DNA of 64,000 nt, taken from the NCBI RefSeq assembly GCF_003545695.1, contig NZ_QUZZ01000002.1, positions 496,001 through 560,000 on the forward strand, given 5' to 3'. The notes beneath the pieces are model-generated. The model was not told the origin of the DNA and ran no database searches. It saw only the letters and a list, made by a program, of their open reading frames with translations. This document shows, piece by piece, positions 35,154 to 43,947 of this stretch. Every line of letters begins with the position of its first letter. The stretch's first letter is position 1. The stretch is from Taibaiella helva (GTDB lineage: Bacteria; Bacteroidota; Bacteroidia; Chitinophagales; Chitinophagaceae). A program made the translations under genes and the position numbers.

Positions 35154-36989
35154 TCAGCGGCTGTCCATCCGTTTGAACATTTCTTCTTCCGTAATACCGA
35201 GCTTTTTAAAGAGGCGTAGCTTGGTCTTTCTGACCGAGTCAGGCGAGATGCCCAGGGCACTCGCCTTCTCGTTTACGGACAAGCCGATTTTTGAAAGCGC
35301 CAGCAAGCGTATCTCGGCATTGGTGAGTCCCGGAAAGTAACGTTCCAGGTGGATGAAGAACTGCGTATGGATCTGGCTGAAAGTATGTTTGAAATCCCGC
35401 CAGTCGTCCTCGGTCAATATGGTCGCCTGCTGCAGCTTGTTCAGTATCTCTTCGTTTTCCTGCTGGTCGTAGCCCGATTTCTGGTTGAGCTGTTCCAGTT
35501 CGAGCCGGGTTTCTTCCAGCAGCTTGCTTTTTTGCTTCAGGCTGCTGATATAGGTATCGAGCAGCTGGCGGGCATTGCCCAGCTGTCTCCGGGTATGTTT
35601 TCTTTCAATTTGTACCCGCCTGATCAGCTGCCATCCTGCCAGCATCAGCAGGATAACAATGATGATGGCGCCTTTGCGTTCGGTGCGGTGCCGCCGGTTC
35701 TCGCTTTCCAGCAGCCTGATATCGGCCTGCAGCTTTTCCGCCTCCAGCTTGCTTTTTATCCGGTCGGCCGCTACGATGTCCATTTCTTTGGCGGCTTTCT
35801 CCTGGTAATATAGAAAGGAATCTACGAAAAGCGTGGCTTTCTCTTTGTCCCGCTCTTTGTTTAGTTTAAAGAGATTGAAATAATAGCCCGCGTACACTTT
35901 GTTCTCGTTAGCGGCAAAAATAAGCGGCGCAGCATTTTGCAATACCCGGTCGGCCGAGTCCTTTTCCGACAAGGCCAGGTATATTTTCGCAATATCGATG
36001 CTGGCCCTGGCAGCGCTGGCGATCTGCTGCGTCGCTTTGCTGATCTGCACATCGCGGTAGAGGTAGGGCAGGGCTTCCCTGTATTGCTTTTTGCGGAACA
36101 GAAGCTCCCCGATATTGCCGCTTACGATACCGATCCAGTCAGCCACATGGGCCTTGCCGGCCAGCTCGAAGGCATGCTGGAAATAATAGCCTGCCGAGTC
36201 GTAGTTGCCCATCTGGCGGTAGCATAGCGCGATCGTGTTGTAGGCATCCACCACTTCCCTCATCTCTACGGTACGCTCGAACTTTACCCCTTCCAGCATA
36301 AAAGAAAGGGCATTGTCATAGTCGGCAAAAGAATAAAAAGTATTCCCTAACAAAGCATACAGCTCAAAAGTATTGGGAAAGGCGCTGAATCCTTTCTCTC
36401 CGGCCATTTCCTTGGCGCGGATAATATACTCGAAGCCTTTGGAGTAAGCCGGTGTTTTGCTGAGCGCATAACCCTTAAAGAACATCGCCTCTATATAAAG
36501 CATATCGGAACACCTGGGCCGGGCCAGCATTTCATTGAAGAAAGGAAGGCAGCTTATGGTCCGGAATTTATTGCTGGCATCCTGTATAAAACGGTATTTA
36601 CCCTTCAGGAAAAGGACGCAGTTATACAGTGGACAGGATTTCCTGGCCGCTGCTATTTGCATCATTGTATCCAGGTTGCTGAAAGCGGTTGCCGAATCGG
36701 CATATTGGATCTCGTAGCTGAACAAGCGGAAGCTATAGTCTACCAGGGCGTCCTCTTCCAGGACCTTCAGCGAATCGATCGGGTTGCTGCGCCCTGCTGC
36801 ATGATGTCCCAGCAAGCCGGCCATGATTAAGAGGCACCATAATGCTTTTCTCCTGCTTCCTGAGCAGGCATGTGCCCCTCCGGAAACGAAGTACAGGAAG
36901 CCGGAACGAAAACCTGTTCGGTAACCTCCGGGCTTGTGGAAACAGGTCTGCAGTATCGGGAACGGTGAAGGATAGCGAAGGAGAGACAT
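35154..36989 (-). CDS. Membrane-anchored TPR regulator with C-terminal LuxR-like HTH
   Basis: The 611-residue frame has a hydrophobic N-terminal segment (ALWCLLIMAGLLGHHAAG), a TPR region of about residues 90-400 (VDAYNTIALCYRQMGNYDSA), a TM helix (GAIIIVILLMLAGWQLI), a coiled coil, then an HTH (TNAEIRLLALSKIGLSVNEK, ending SPDSVRKTKLRLFKKLGI). This layout is common in Bacteroidota, where the HTH faces the cytoplasm and TPRs sense periplasmic signals. The ATG at 36989 leaves about 45 residues before the signal segment, so a downstream GTG start is possible. A near-consensus -7 (TACCTTTT) is at 37057-37050. Confidence 0.85.
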   Translation of the reverse strand: MSLLRYPSPFPILQTCFHKPGGYRTGFRSGFLYFVSGGAHACSGSRRKALWCLLIMAGLLGHHAAGRSNPIDSLKVLEEDALVDYSFRLFSYEIQYADSATAFSNLDTMMQIAAARKSCPLYNCVLFLKGKYRFIQDASNKFRTISCLPFFNEMLARPRCSDMLYIEAMFFKGYALSKTPAYSKGFEYIIRAKEMAGEKGFSAFPNTFELYALLGNTFYSFADYDNALSFMLEGVKFERTVEMREVVDAYNTIALCYRQMGNYDSAGYYFQHAFELAGKAHVADWIGIVSGNIGELLFRKKQYREALPYLYRDVQISKATQQIASAARASIDIAKIYLALSEKDSADRVLQNAAPLIFAANENKVYAGYYFNLFKLNKERDKEKATLFVDSFLYYQEKAAKEMDIVAADRIKSKLEAEKLQADIRLLESENRRHRTERKGAIIIVILLMLAGWQLIRRVQIERKHTRRQLGNARQLLDTYISSLKQKSKLLEETRLELEQLNQKSGYDQQENEEILNKLQQATILTEDDWRDFKHTFSQIHTQFFIHLERYFPGLTNAEIRLLALSKIGLSVNEKASALGISPDSVRKTKLRLFKKLGITEEEMFKRMDSR

Positions 36990-37124
36990 AGTTTATCCCG
37001 CCGAAATTAAAAAAATGTTTTGACACTGCCGGGATATAGACTATGTTTAAAAAGGTAGTTCCCGTAACCCGGAAATGCTGGTGGGTGCAGTAAAAGGGAT
37101 TTTACGATAACGGAAGTAACACGG

Positions 37125-39050
37125 CTACCGGAGCAATGTCACATCGCCTTTACGCTGGAAGGGACGCTGAAGAGTACCGCCGAAGAAGCTGAGCTCAAAG
37201 AAATAAGTGCCCAGGTCTGAGGGGCGGCCCTCAAAGAGGCCATCCCACCCTTTCTGAGGATCAGTGCTGGTATAAACGCGCTGCCCGTACCGGTTAAAGA
37301 CCTGGAACCGGTAATGCTGTACAGAACACTCGGGGGCGATCACCGGCCGCAGCAGATCATTGATACCATCGCCGTTGGGTGAAAAGGCATTGGGAACACC
37401 AAAGCCACAGTTGCAGGTTGATAGGGTAACCGCTATGGAATCGGTGGCTCTGCATTCGTCCCGGGACAGGGTCACCTGGTATATACCGGTAGCTGTAGCC
37501 CGGTATTGGCTGGCGGTGCTGCCATCCTGCCACCGGTAAGCGGCGCCGGGCACGCCGCCGGCATCCAGCGTCAGCGCAGGAACATCGCATAAGGCCGTAT
37601 CTGGTCCCAGGTCAAGGGATAAAGCATAGCTGCTCACCTTAAACGTGTCGATACGGGTACGGCAGATATCCTTGTAAGCTACATAGTACATGCCGGGACT
37701 GTTTACGGTTAACGTGCGTCCTGTGCTGCCGTCGTTCCAGCGATAATCAGCGCCCGTATCAGCCGATAGCGTTACCGGCTCCTGCTGCTGGTTAATGATA
37801 CACAGCGCGATGGAGTCGTACCGGTTGACGGCGGTATCCGTCGGCGAGAGCAGCACTTCGGCTGGAAGCCCCGTACGGCTTGGATTAAGCAGGGGAACGC
37901 TTTTGGCCTGGAAGTCGCAGGCAATACCCGCAAGATTGGGTTTGTTGATGGTATGCAGAAAATTGCTCGCCGTAGTCACATAGATCTTCCCATTGTATTG
38001 CCGCAGGTATCCGGGCAGGTTGCCCGTCGTATCGATATGTCCAATCAACGTTTTGGAGGCGGTGATCGTCGCCGAATCATGGGTGCTGACATCGTACTGG
38101 TAGATGTCTATGCGGGAGCCGAATATTTCAGGATGCTCCCTGTAGGTGGCATACAGCTTACTGCCATCGGGCGAAAAGGCCGCAATATAGCTGCCGCTGG
38201 GTCCCAGCACACCCAGGTGTACCGGGTCCGATACCGTACCGGTCGACCGGTCCAGCTTATAGATCAGCAAACCGCCGGGGTCGTTGATATCAAGATAGCC
38301 CCATTCCGCTACAGCTATCCGTTTCAGGTCCGGAGCGAGCGCCATGCTATGACTTTCATAAGTAGGGAAATAGGAAACGGTTGGCGTCGTCACGGGAACC
38401 GGATCCACACCCGATGCGGTGATGTGATAAGCCAGGAAGACCGGTTGCAGCTGCAGGTGTACCATCAGCCATATATCGCATTGCGTGCCCGGTATGGCGA
38501 TCATGCCTTCGCTGAGCCTTGCGTCATTGAGTGGTATATTTTTCCGACCAGGTATGATGTCTCCCTTACCGCCATCCAGCGCTATGTCCACTATGGAATA
38601 GTACAGGTTGCTTTCCCCCGGCGCGCCCGGCGAAGTGCTGATACCCCTGAGCGAAAAGACATAGTACTGGCCCTTATGGCCGATCACGGGAACAATACAG
38701 ACACCCTGTATTGTACTGCCCACACCGTTAAAGGGCTGAGAACTGTTGCCCAGCAGGGAATCGCCGTTGGGCATAGGCATATGCTCCCGGTTAAAGCATA
38801 TCGGACCGGCGCAGTAAAAAAGGAGCTCGCCGGTATTGGGATCGGCTACAGAAGCGGCGCCTTCCCAGCAATCTACCGATGAGATGAAAGGTATACCCGT
38901 ATTGAAATTCATCCCTGCCTTCTGACCGAATACCCACACGCCATTCGCCTTGAGGAAGCCCGCTTCCTGGTTGTATTGCGCTCCCGAACGGAAGCACAGG
39001 CAGCAGCACAGGAAGAAAAGAAGGGCGGTGCCCGATAAATGCCGGTTCAT
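37125..39050 (-). CDS. Secreted beta-propeller-like protein with T9SS type B C-terminal domain
   Basis: The 641-residue protein has a signal peptide (GTALLFFLCCCLCFRSGAQ). Residues about 35-380 look like a beta-propeller (repeats such as FSPDGSKLYATYR and MALAPDLKRIAVAEWG). Two Ig-like modules follow, each with DYRWNDGSTGRT or AYRWQDGSTASQ. The final 85 residues (CGFGVPNAFSPNGDGINDLL to RKGDVTLLR) are a gliding-motility-associated sorting domain. It is surface or secreted, with function unknown. It is paralogous at the C-terminus to 33232-35148. Confidence 0.9.
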   Translation of the reverse strand: MNRHLSGTALLFFLCCCLCFRSGAQYNQEAGFLKANGVWVFGQKAGMNFNTGIPFISSVDCWEGAASVADPNTGELLFYCAGPICFNREHMPMPNGDSLLGNSSQPFNGVGSTIQGVCIVPVIGHKGQYYVFSLRGISTSPGAPGESNLYYSIVDIALDGGKGDIIPGRKNIPLNDARLSEGMIAIPGTQCDIWLMVHLQLQPVFLAYHITASGVDPVPVTTPTVSYFPTYESHSMALAPDLKRIAVAEWGYLDINDPGGLLIYKLDRSTGTVSDPVHLGVLGPSGSYIAAFSPDGSKLYATYREHPEIFGSRIDIYQYDVSTHDSATITASKTLIGHIDTTGNLPGYLRQYNGKIYVTTASNFLHTINKPNLAGIACDFQAKSVPLLNPSRTGLPAEVLLSPTDTAVNRYDSIALCIINQQQEPVTLSADTGADYRWNDGSTGRTLTVNSPGMYYVAYKDICRTRIDTFKVSSYALSLDLGPDTALCDVPALTLDAGGVPGAAYRWQDGSTASQYRATATGIYQVTLSRDECRATDSIAVTLSTCNCGFGVPNAFSPNGDGINDLLRPVIAPECSVQHYRFQVFNRYGQRVYTSTDPQKGWDGLFEGRPSDLGTYFFELSFFGGTLQRPFQRKGDVTLLR

Positions 39051-39073
39051 GGTATCCAGGGTTTGATGGCGTG

Positions 39074-39081
39074 CAAAACTA
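39074..39081 (-). promoter_or_regulatory. -7 box before the beta-propeller T9SS gene
   Basis: The minus strand reads TAGTTTTG (TAnnTTTG), 23 bp before the ATG at 39050. Confidence 0.6.
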
Positions 39082-39263
39082 TTCCCTGCAACGAAGGAAG
39101 GCTAAGCAGCAGCGAAATAATATACGCTTTTATATGACCTGTTTCCTGGTTCAGCCGTTGGGAAAAGCAACTGCTTTGCAGGAGAATACCTGGAAATGTG
39201 TAGTGAAATGGTAATGGGAAACAGGTAGCCTTTGCGGCGCTGCTTTGCAGCGAACATAAACAA

Positions 39264-39298
39264 GCCCGGACACATACGCTTATGCGTTGTGTCCGGGC
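39264..39298 (-). terminator. Hairpin after the MFS gene
   Basis: The stem GCCCGGACACA / TGTGTCCGGGC has an inner CGC/GCG pairing. The minus strand continues TTGTTT, a weak U tract, 22 bp after the MFS stop. Confidence 0.65.
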
Positions 39299-39319
39299 CT
39301 GCTCAAACAAGAACCGGTG

Positions 39320-40513
39320 CTAAGCGCGCATGATGCCCGGCTGTAGCTCTTTTTCCGCTTCAGCGTCTGCCGGTGCTGTAGCTTCCTGCTTTTTGCCTAG
39401 CGGTATGAAGCTCAGGGCCAGGGTCGCAGCCAGGAGGGAGATGCTCATCCACAATACCTGGTGTACACCATAGCGGGCAATGATGAGGCCGCCCAGCATA
39501 GTACCCAGGGAAATGCCGATGTTATAGCAGGAGGTCAGCAGGCTGTTGACAAACTCCAGCGCACTGTGCGGCACCGAACGGGTGGTACGGATATTGCCGA
39601 TCAGGAAACCGCCGGTATGTACCGCGCCCCAAAGGGAAAGAATAAAGACCATGGGTATAAAGAAGCCGCCGAAAGTATAAGCCAGCAGCTGAACAAGGAT
39701 AAGCGAAGCGAAAAAGACACGCGTGGTCAGCAGCACATTCTTGCTGAGCGCAAGGCCTGTAAGCCAGTTGCCCAGTACGCCCAAACCACCGAACAAAAGC
39801 AGCATTACGCTGATCTGCGTACCGTTCATCTGCGTGATCTTTTCCAGGTAGGCAGCAAGGTAGCCATAGCTGGAGAACATGCCGCTCAGCATCAGGATGG
39901 TGGAGACCAGGTTCAGCCAAAGCTGCGGGCTTTTTAAAACGAACAGCTGGCTTTCACCAGCTGTCTTCTTCGACGCCGGCATCGAAGGCACGAAGAACAG
40001 CAGGCCCATAAAGGCGATAAGGCTCACCAGGCTGGACAGGAAGAAGGAGGCCTGCCAGTTGTGAAAGAACTCCGCTGCATAAGTAGTGATAGGGACACCC
40101 ATCACCGTGGCAATGCTCACACCCGACATCACTACGGATACTGCTTTGCTCCCCGATTCTTTGAAAGCCGCAGCCAGTGAAATATTCCAGAAGAGCGGGT
40201 GCAGCACGGCCGGCAGCACGCGTGCGATCATCAGTACGGTAAAATTGGGTGAGAAAGCTGAAAGCAGGTTGGAGACCACGAACACAGCCAGCACGGCAGA
40301 CATCAGCACCTTGCGGTTCAGCCTGCCGGTCACAGCAGTGATCAAAGGTGAAGACAGCGCAACGGTTAATGCGAAAGCGCTGAGCAGCCATCCCGCCGTA
40401 TCCAGGGAAACGTCAAAAACTTTAGCGAGATTGGGTAAGATACCGATAACACCGAATTCAGTGGTAATGATACCAAATGCGCCAAGGGCCATTGCATAGA
40501 TCGATCTTTTCAT
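39320..40513 (-). CDS. MFS transporter, DHA1-type (AraJ/YdhP-like) exporter
   Basis: The 397-residue protein has 12 predicted membrane helices. The start MKRSIYAMALGAFGIITTEF, followed by GVIGILP, is typical of the sugar-efflux/arabinose-efflux-permease group, and GRLNRKVLMSAVL matches the loop 2-3 motif A. It probably exports small molecules or drugs. An ArsR-family gene is divergent in function but lies upstream on the same strand, and a shared operator-like sequence occurs before both genes. Confidence 0.88.
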   Translation of the reverse strand: MKRSIYAMALGAFGIITTEFGVIGILPNLAKVFDVSLDTAGWLLSAFALTVALSSPLITAVTGRLNRKVLMSAVLAVFVVSNLLSAFSPNFTVLMIARVLPAVLHPLFWNISLAAAFKESGSKAVSVVMSGVSIATVMGVPITTYAAEFFHNWQASFFLSSLVSLIAFMGLLFFVPSMPASKKTAGESQLFVLKSPQLWLNLVSTILMLSGMFSSYGYLAAYLEKITQMNGTQISVMLLLFGGLGVLGNWLTGLALSKNVLLTTRVFFASLILVQLLAYTFGGFFIPMVFILSLWGAVHTGGFLIGNIRTTRSVPHSALEFVNSLLTSCYNIGISLGTMLGGLIIARYGVHQVLWMSISLLAATLALSFIPLGKKQEATAPADAEAEKELQPGIMRA

Positions 40514-40530
40514 CAGTTTTGTTTATTTAA

Positions 40531-40548
40531 ATATTTAAATGTTTCGAT
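40531..40548. promoter_or_regulatory. Putative ArsR operator before the MFS gene
   Basis: ATATTTAAATGTTTCGAT matches the right half of the palindrome at 40912-40935 (ATGTAAATGTTTCTAT) at 14 of 16 aligned positions. It is 17 bp upstream of the MFS start. Confidence 0.55.
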
Positions 40549-40592
40549 GTATTTAAAGCCTGCATTTCATAGTAAGCAGGAGAAGAAAATAA

Positions 40593-40871
40593 TTAATCCT
40601 TTAAAGCACTCAGGCTGCTGATATAATCGTCCAGCACTTCTTCATTCAAAACATACTTCAGGTTGCGGCCTTCTTTTTCCGGGATCAGCAGATCTGCGTC
40701 CACCAGCTGCTTCAGGTGGTGGGAAACGGAAGGCTGGGTGAGGTCGAGCAGCTCCGTGATCTCCGCACAATACAGGCAACCCTTTTTCTTTTTGAATTGC
40801 TGAAGAATGGTGATCCTGCTGGCATCGCTTAACGCACGGGCGATCTTCTCAAATTTTTTATTGTCCATCAT
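40593..40871 (-). CDS. ArsR/SmtB-family winged-helix repressor
   Basis: The start at 40871 or 40868 gives about 92 residues. The open frame runs further upstream, but it would cross the promoter box at 40894-40901. The winged helix is visible in LSDASRITILQQF, LDLTQPSVSHHLKQL (recognition helix) and DADLLIPEKEGRN. The Cys in GCLYCAEI sits near the alpha3 position where ArsR metal sites (CxC type) occur, but the pattern is CxxC. The ligand could be a metal, redox signal or drug. It likely represses itself and the MFS gene. Confidence 0.9.
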   Translation of the reverse strand: MMDNKKFEKIARALSDASRITILQQFKKKKGCLYCAEITELLDLTQPSVSHHLKQLVDADLLIPEKEGRNLKYVLNEEVLDDYISSLSALKD

Positions 40872-40893
40872 CCGAACAAATTGAATACGGAAG

Positions 40894-40901
40894 CAAAGGT
40901 A
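40894..40901 (-). promoter_or_regulatory. -7 box of the arsR-type gene
   Basis: TACCTTTG on the minus strand, 23 bp before the ATG. This decides against the longer upstream start at 40913. Confidence 0.75.
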
Positions 40902-40911
40902 GGTGTAAAAC

Positions 40912-40935
40912 ATAGAAACATGTAAATGTTTCTAT
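40912..40935. promoter_or_regulatory. 24-bp perfect operator-like palindrome before the arsR-type gene
   Basis: ATAGAAACAT-GTAA-ATGTTTCTAT has 10-bp perfect arms. It covers the -20 to -40 region of the promoter at 40894-40901, the right place for autorepression. A related half lies before the MFS gene. Confidence 0.65.
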
Positions 40936-41074
40936 TGGAAAAGTCAAAGCCCCTATTGAAGGTTTCAATATACGGTTAATAGACGGATCATGTAATCAAG
41001 AACCACAGGAAGCATAACAATGGAGAAGCTTTTTGCCATCCAACCAAGAGGTCATTTGATTGTTGTCTCTTGTA

Positions 41075-41566
41075 ATGAAAGCATATAAAACAATAGTAGA
41101 GACGGCCAGCCGGCTGATCGCCGGCCGGAAGCTGACCATCGCTTTTGCCGAAAGCGCTACGGCCGGCAAGCTGGTGTATGCCTTTTCCCTGACACCTTAT
41201 TCCGGCGAGATATTGAAAGGAGCGCTGGTCTGCTACAATGCTTGTATCAAGGAAGAGGTGCTGGGTATTCCCAAAGCAATGATCGAAACATTTACGCCGG
41301 AATCAGCTGAAGTAACCCGGGAGATGGCCCGCCGGGTACAGCGGCTGATGAGCACCGATATTGCAGTGGCTGTTACCGGGCTCACTACGTCGGGCGGGAG
41401 TGAACAGCCTGGAAAGCCCGTGGGGACCATGTTCTACTGTGTGTGCTTCCGCAACGAGATTCATGAACGGAAAAAGATTTTCGTTGGCGAGCCTGCGGAG
41501 ATCATCGAGCTGGCTATCGAGCAGATCGGGAAAACCATTATTCATTTATTCGAAAAAGGAGCATGA
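41075..41566 (+). CDS. CinA-family nicotinamide-nucleotide amidohydrolase (PncC-like)
   Basis: The start at 41075 (MKAYKTIVETASRLIAG) gives 163 residues, matching the stand-alone C-terminal domain of CinA. Motifs are TIAFAESATAGKLVY (active-site Ser region), the Tyr/Asn pair in ALVCYNACIKEEVLG and VTGLTTSGGSEQPGKPVG. The enzyme deamidates nicotinamide mononucleotide to NaMN in pyridine nucleotide recycling. TGLTT in place of the usual TGIAGP is a deviation. It overlaps the next gene by 4 bp. Confidence 0.87.
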   Translation: MKAYKTIVETASRLIAGRKLTIAFAESATAGKLVYAFSLTPYSGEILKGALVCYNACIKEEVLGIPKAMIETFTPESAEVTREMARRVQRLMSTDIAVAVTGLTTSGGSEQPGKPVGTMFYCVCFRNEIHERKKIFVGEPAEIIELAIEQIGKTIIHLFEKGA

Positions 41567-42237
41567 TGGCGAAGCATAAAGACAAAAGCTTTTTTTACAG
41601 GAACAGCCTCTCAATTGTTTTTATATCCCTGTTCCTGCTGGCCCTCGCGGCGCAGGCCTTCTTCGGATGGCGGGAGCATAATGAAACCCTGTCCGATGCA
41701 GGCGTGGCCGCAACCGGTTTTCTCAGCTACCTGGGAAGCGGGCATTTTTATGCAGCAACTTTCGAAAATTTCCAGAGCGAGTTCCTGCAGATGGCCTTGT
41801 ATGTTGTGCTGACTATTTCGCTGCGGCAGATCGGTTCAGCAGAATCGAAAGACCTTACCCGGCTGGAAGAAGTGGACCGGGTGCCCGATCCGACGCGGCC
41901 TGGTGCACCGGGCCCGGTAAAGAAGGGCGGCTGGCGGCTGAAGCTTTACACGCATTCGCTTTCTATCGCTTTCTTGATCTTGTTCCTGCTGAGCTGGGCC
42001 GGCCACTTGTATGGTAGCTACCGGGAGTTTAACGAGCAGGAGGCTTTAAAGCATAAGCCGCCTAAAGAAATCCTCGCTTTTATGCAGGAGCCGCAGTTTT
42101 GGTTTGAGACTTTTCAGAACTGGCAGAGCGAGTTCCTGTCGGTTGCTTCTATCGTGATCCTTTCCATTTTCTTAAGGCAAAAAGGCTCTCCGGAATCCAA
42201 GCCTGTAGACGCGGCGCATATGGAGACCGGCAAGTAA
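41563..42237 (+). CDS. DUF6766-type membrane protein with internal duplication
   Basis: The 224-residue protein is two copies of one unit. The pairs are NSLSIVFISLFLLALAAQ with HSLSIAFLILFLLSWAGH, FENFQSEFLQMALYVVL with FQNWQSEFLSVASIVIL, and FLRQ-GS-ESK at each end. Each half has two membrane helices. I recognise the DUF6766 family but know no function. It is coupled to the CinA-like gene by an ATGA overlap. Confidence 0.82.
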   Translation: MMAKHKDKSFFYRNSLSIVFISLFLLALAAQAFFGWREHNETLSDAGVAATGFLSYLGSGHFYAATFENFQSEFLQMALYVVLTISLRQIGSAESKDLTRLEEVDRVPDPTRPGAPGPVKKGGWRLKLYTHSLSIAFLILFLLSWAGHLYGSYREFNEQEALKHKPPKEILAFMQEPQFWFETFQNWQSEFLSVASIVILSIFLRQKGSPESKPVDAAHMETGK

Positions 42238-42243
42238 ATGGTG

Positions 42244-43320
42244 TTAAGGCTGCTTTGTCGCTTCTTTCCGTTCTTTTCTTTCCTTTTTCATTCGTTCTTT
42301 CAGGCCGCCTTCAACGCCGGGTGTGGGTAGTGTATGAAAAAGGTTACCCGGTCCGGTGGACTTTTCCGGTGTCTGGGTCGCCTGGTATTTGTGTGTCATG
42401 TTGGAGCCGATGCGTTCGACAAGACCCGGTGCTATACGGTGTGCCGCCAGGGCCGCTTTCGCCTTCCAGCCTGCAGCGATCGACCGTTTGCCGCGGAGGC
42501 AGGCATGCAAGGTTACATTCACCGCTTTACGGGGCGGGTCCAGGGCCATCATGCGGGGAGCATGCCCGGTATATACGGCTGCATGGTCCCATAGCGGGGT
42601 GTCCAACGCATAAGGCAGGACCGTGACCACCCTGATCTTTTTATACCCGTTCAGGCGCAGCTCCTGTCGTATCGTATTACCGATATTTTGCACCCCGGCT
42701 TTCGAGGCAGAGTAGGCCGCCTGGTAAGCAGTCGGTATATTGCTTTCTACCGAAGCAATATTGATCAGTACACCGGAACCTTGCCGGATAAACTGCTTCA
42801 TGGCATAAAAACTACCATACAGCACACCGTTAAGATTCACGTCGATCACCCGCCGCTGGTCGGCAAGAGGTGTTTCCCAGAACCGGCCAACGGCCGCCAC
42901 GCCGGCATTATTGATCCAGATATCTATGCGCCCGAACAGCTTGCCCACCGTATCCGCCAGCCGTTCTACCTGTTGTTCCGAAGAGACATCAGTAGGGATC
43001 ACCAGTGCCCGTCCGCCCGCAGCTTCGATGGCAGAAGCGACTTTATCCAGTTCGGAACGGTTCCGTGATGCCAGCACGACCGTTGCCCTGCATCGGCCGG
43101 CTTCCAGGGCAATGCCCCTGCCCAGGCCGCTGGAGGCGCCCGTGATTACAAAGATCTTCGGGGACAGCTTTTCCCTTTCGCCGCGGGACAGGTTCCCGGT
43201 CCGGCAGGATACGAGGAATAAAAGGAGTCCTGTCAGCAACAGGACTCCTTTTGGGGCAATTTGCTTAAGCTGCAGCACGGCCGGATGCCTGTGCTTTGCA
43301 GTACTGCAATGACTGTTCAT
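42244..43320 (-). CDS. Short-chain dehydrogenase/reductase with a lipoprotein-like N-terminus
   Basis: The 358-residue protein has a Rossmann fold at about residues 55-300: VITGASSGLGRGIALEAG (NAD(P) binding), INNAGVAAVG, and catalytic YSASKAG. Before it lies LLLTGLLLFLVSC, a hydrophobic run ending in a lipobox-like LVSC, which is unusual because SDRs need cytosolic NAD(P)H. The C-terminal tail (about 310-358) is charged and Lys-rich (KERMKKERKERKEA). It is last in the stress operon starting near 45977. Oxidation substrate is unknown. Confidence 0.85.
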   Translation of the reverse strand: MNSHCSTAKHRHPAVLQLKQIAPKGVLLLTGLLLFLVSCRTGNLSRGEREKLSPKIFVITGASSGLGRGIALEAGRCRATVVLASRNRSELDKVASAIEAAGGRALVIPTDVSSEQQVERLADTVGKLFGRIDIWINNAGVAAVGRFWETPLADQRRVIDVNLNGVLYGSFYAMKQFIRQGSGVLINIASVESNIPTAYQAAYSASKAGVQNIGNTIRQELRLNGYKKIRVVTVLPYALDTPLWDHAAVYTGHAPRMMALDPPRKAVNVTLHACLRGKRSIAAGWKAKAALAAHRIAPGLVERIGSNMTHKYQATQTPEKSTGPGNLFHTLPTPGVEGGLKERMKKERKERKEATKQP

Positions 43321-43335
43321 AACGGTTTGTTTTCG

Positions 43336-43890
43336 TTATTCACTGGCCGCCGCTTCGTTCACATAGCCTTCGGCGATCTCGCTGAGCAGCTGGTCTGTTT
43401 CTTTCTCCTCGTCGAGCGTCTGCTGGAGCAGCCGTTCTGCATCCTTCAGGCCCAGCGTAGCCGATAACGTACGCAAAGTACCATAGCTGGCTATCTCGTA
43501 ATGCTCCACTTTCTGGGCAGCCGCAATTAGTGCGGCATCCCGTACCTCGGTACCTTCTTCCGTTTCTTCGATCAGCTCTTCCGCTTCTTTGATCAGTCCT
43601 TCCATGGCCTCGCATTTCTTGGAAGTCGGTCTTTTGCCGAGGCTTTCAAATACCTGTGTCAGGCGTTCTACATGGCCTTCTGTCTGGGTCATGTGGTCTT
43701 CAAATGCCTTTTCAAGCTCCTCGGTGGTCGCGGCTTTCGCCATTTTTTTCAAAGCCTTGACCAATTGCTTTTCGGCCCAGTTGATGTCTTTCAGGGAGTT
43801 GACGAACAATTCCATAAGGGCGCCTTCCTCCTGTGTCGTACGCTTGCTGCGTGTTGCGCCTTTTGCCGGCGCTGTTTTGGTTTGTGTCAT
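43336..43890 (-). CDS. YciF/YciE-like ferritin-fold stress protein (DUF892)
   Basis: The 184-residue protein is of the DUF892 family: LMELFVNSLKDINWAEKQLV, HMTQTEGHVERLTQVF, KCEAMEGLIKEAEELI and AALIAAAQKVEHYEIASYGT. The Glu and His residues in these four helices form a ferritin-like di-iron site. YciF proteins are induced in general or osmotic stress; the exact role is not known. It has a paralogue at 48360-49016. It is in line with the oxidoreductase operon. Confidence 0.9.
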   Translation of the reverse strand: MTQTKTAPAKGATRSKRTTQEEGALMELFVNSLKDINWAEKQLVKALKKMAKAATTEELEKAFEDHMTQTEGHVERLTQVFESLGKRPTSKKCEAMEGLIKEAEELIEETEEGTEVRDAALIAAAQKVEHYEIASYGTLRTLSATLGLKDAERLLQQTLDEEKETDQLLSEIAEGYVNEAAASE

Positions 43891-43947
43891 AGTACAAATG
43901 GTTTTTTTGTGATAAAAAAGCTGTAATTCATTTACCGGTATTCGTTC

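Noticed and set aside
41015-41035. Sigma-54-like site before the CinA-like gene (TGGAGAAGCTTTTTGC)
   Set aside because: The GG to GC distance is 11 instead of 10 and GGAG does not fit the -24 box.
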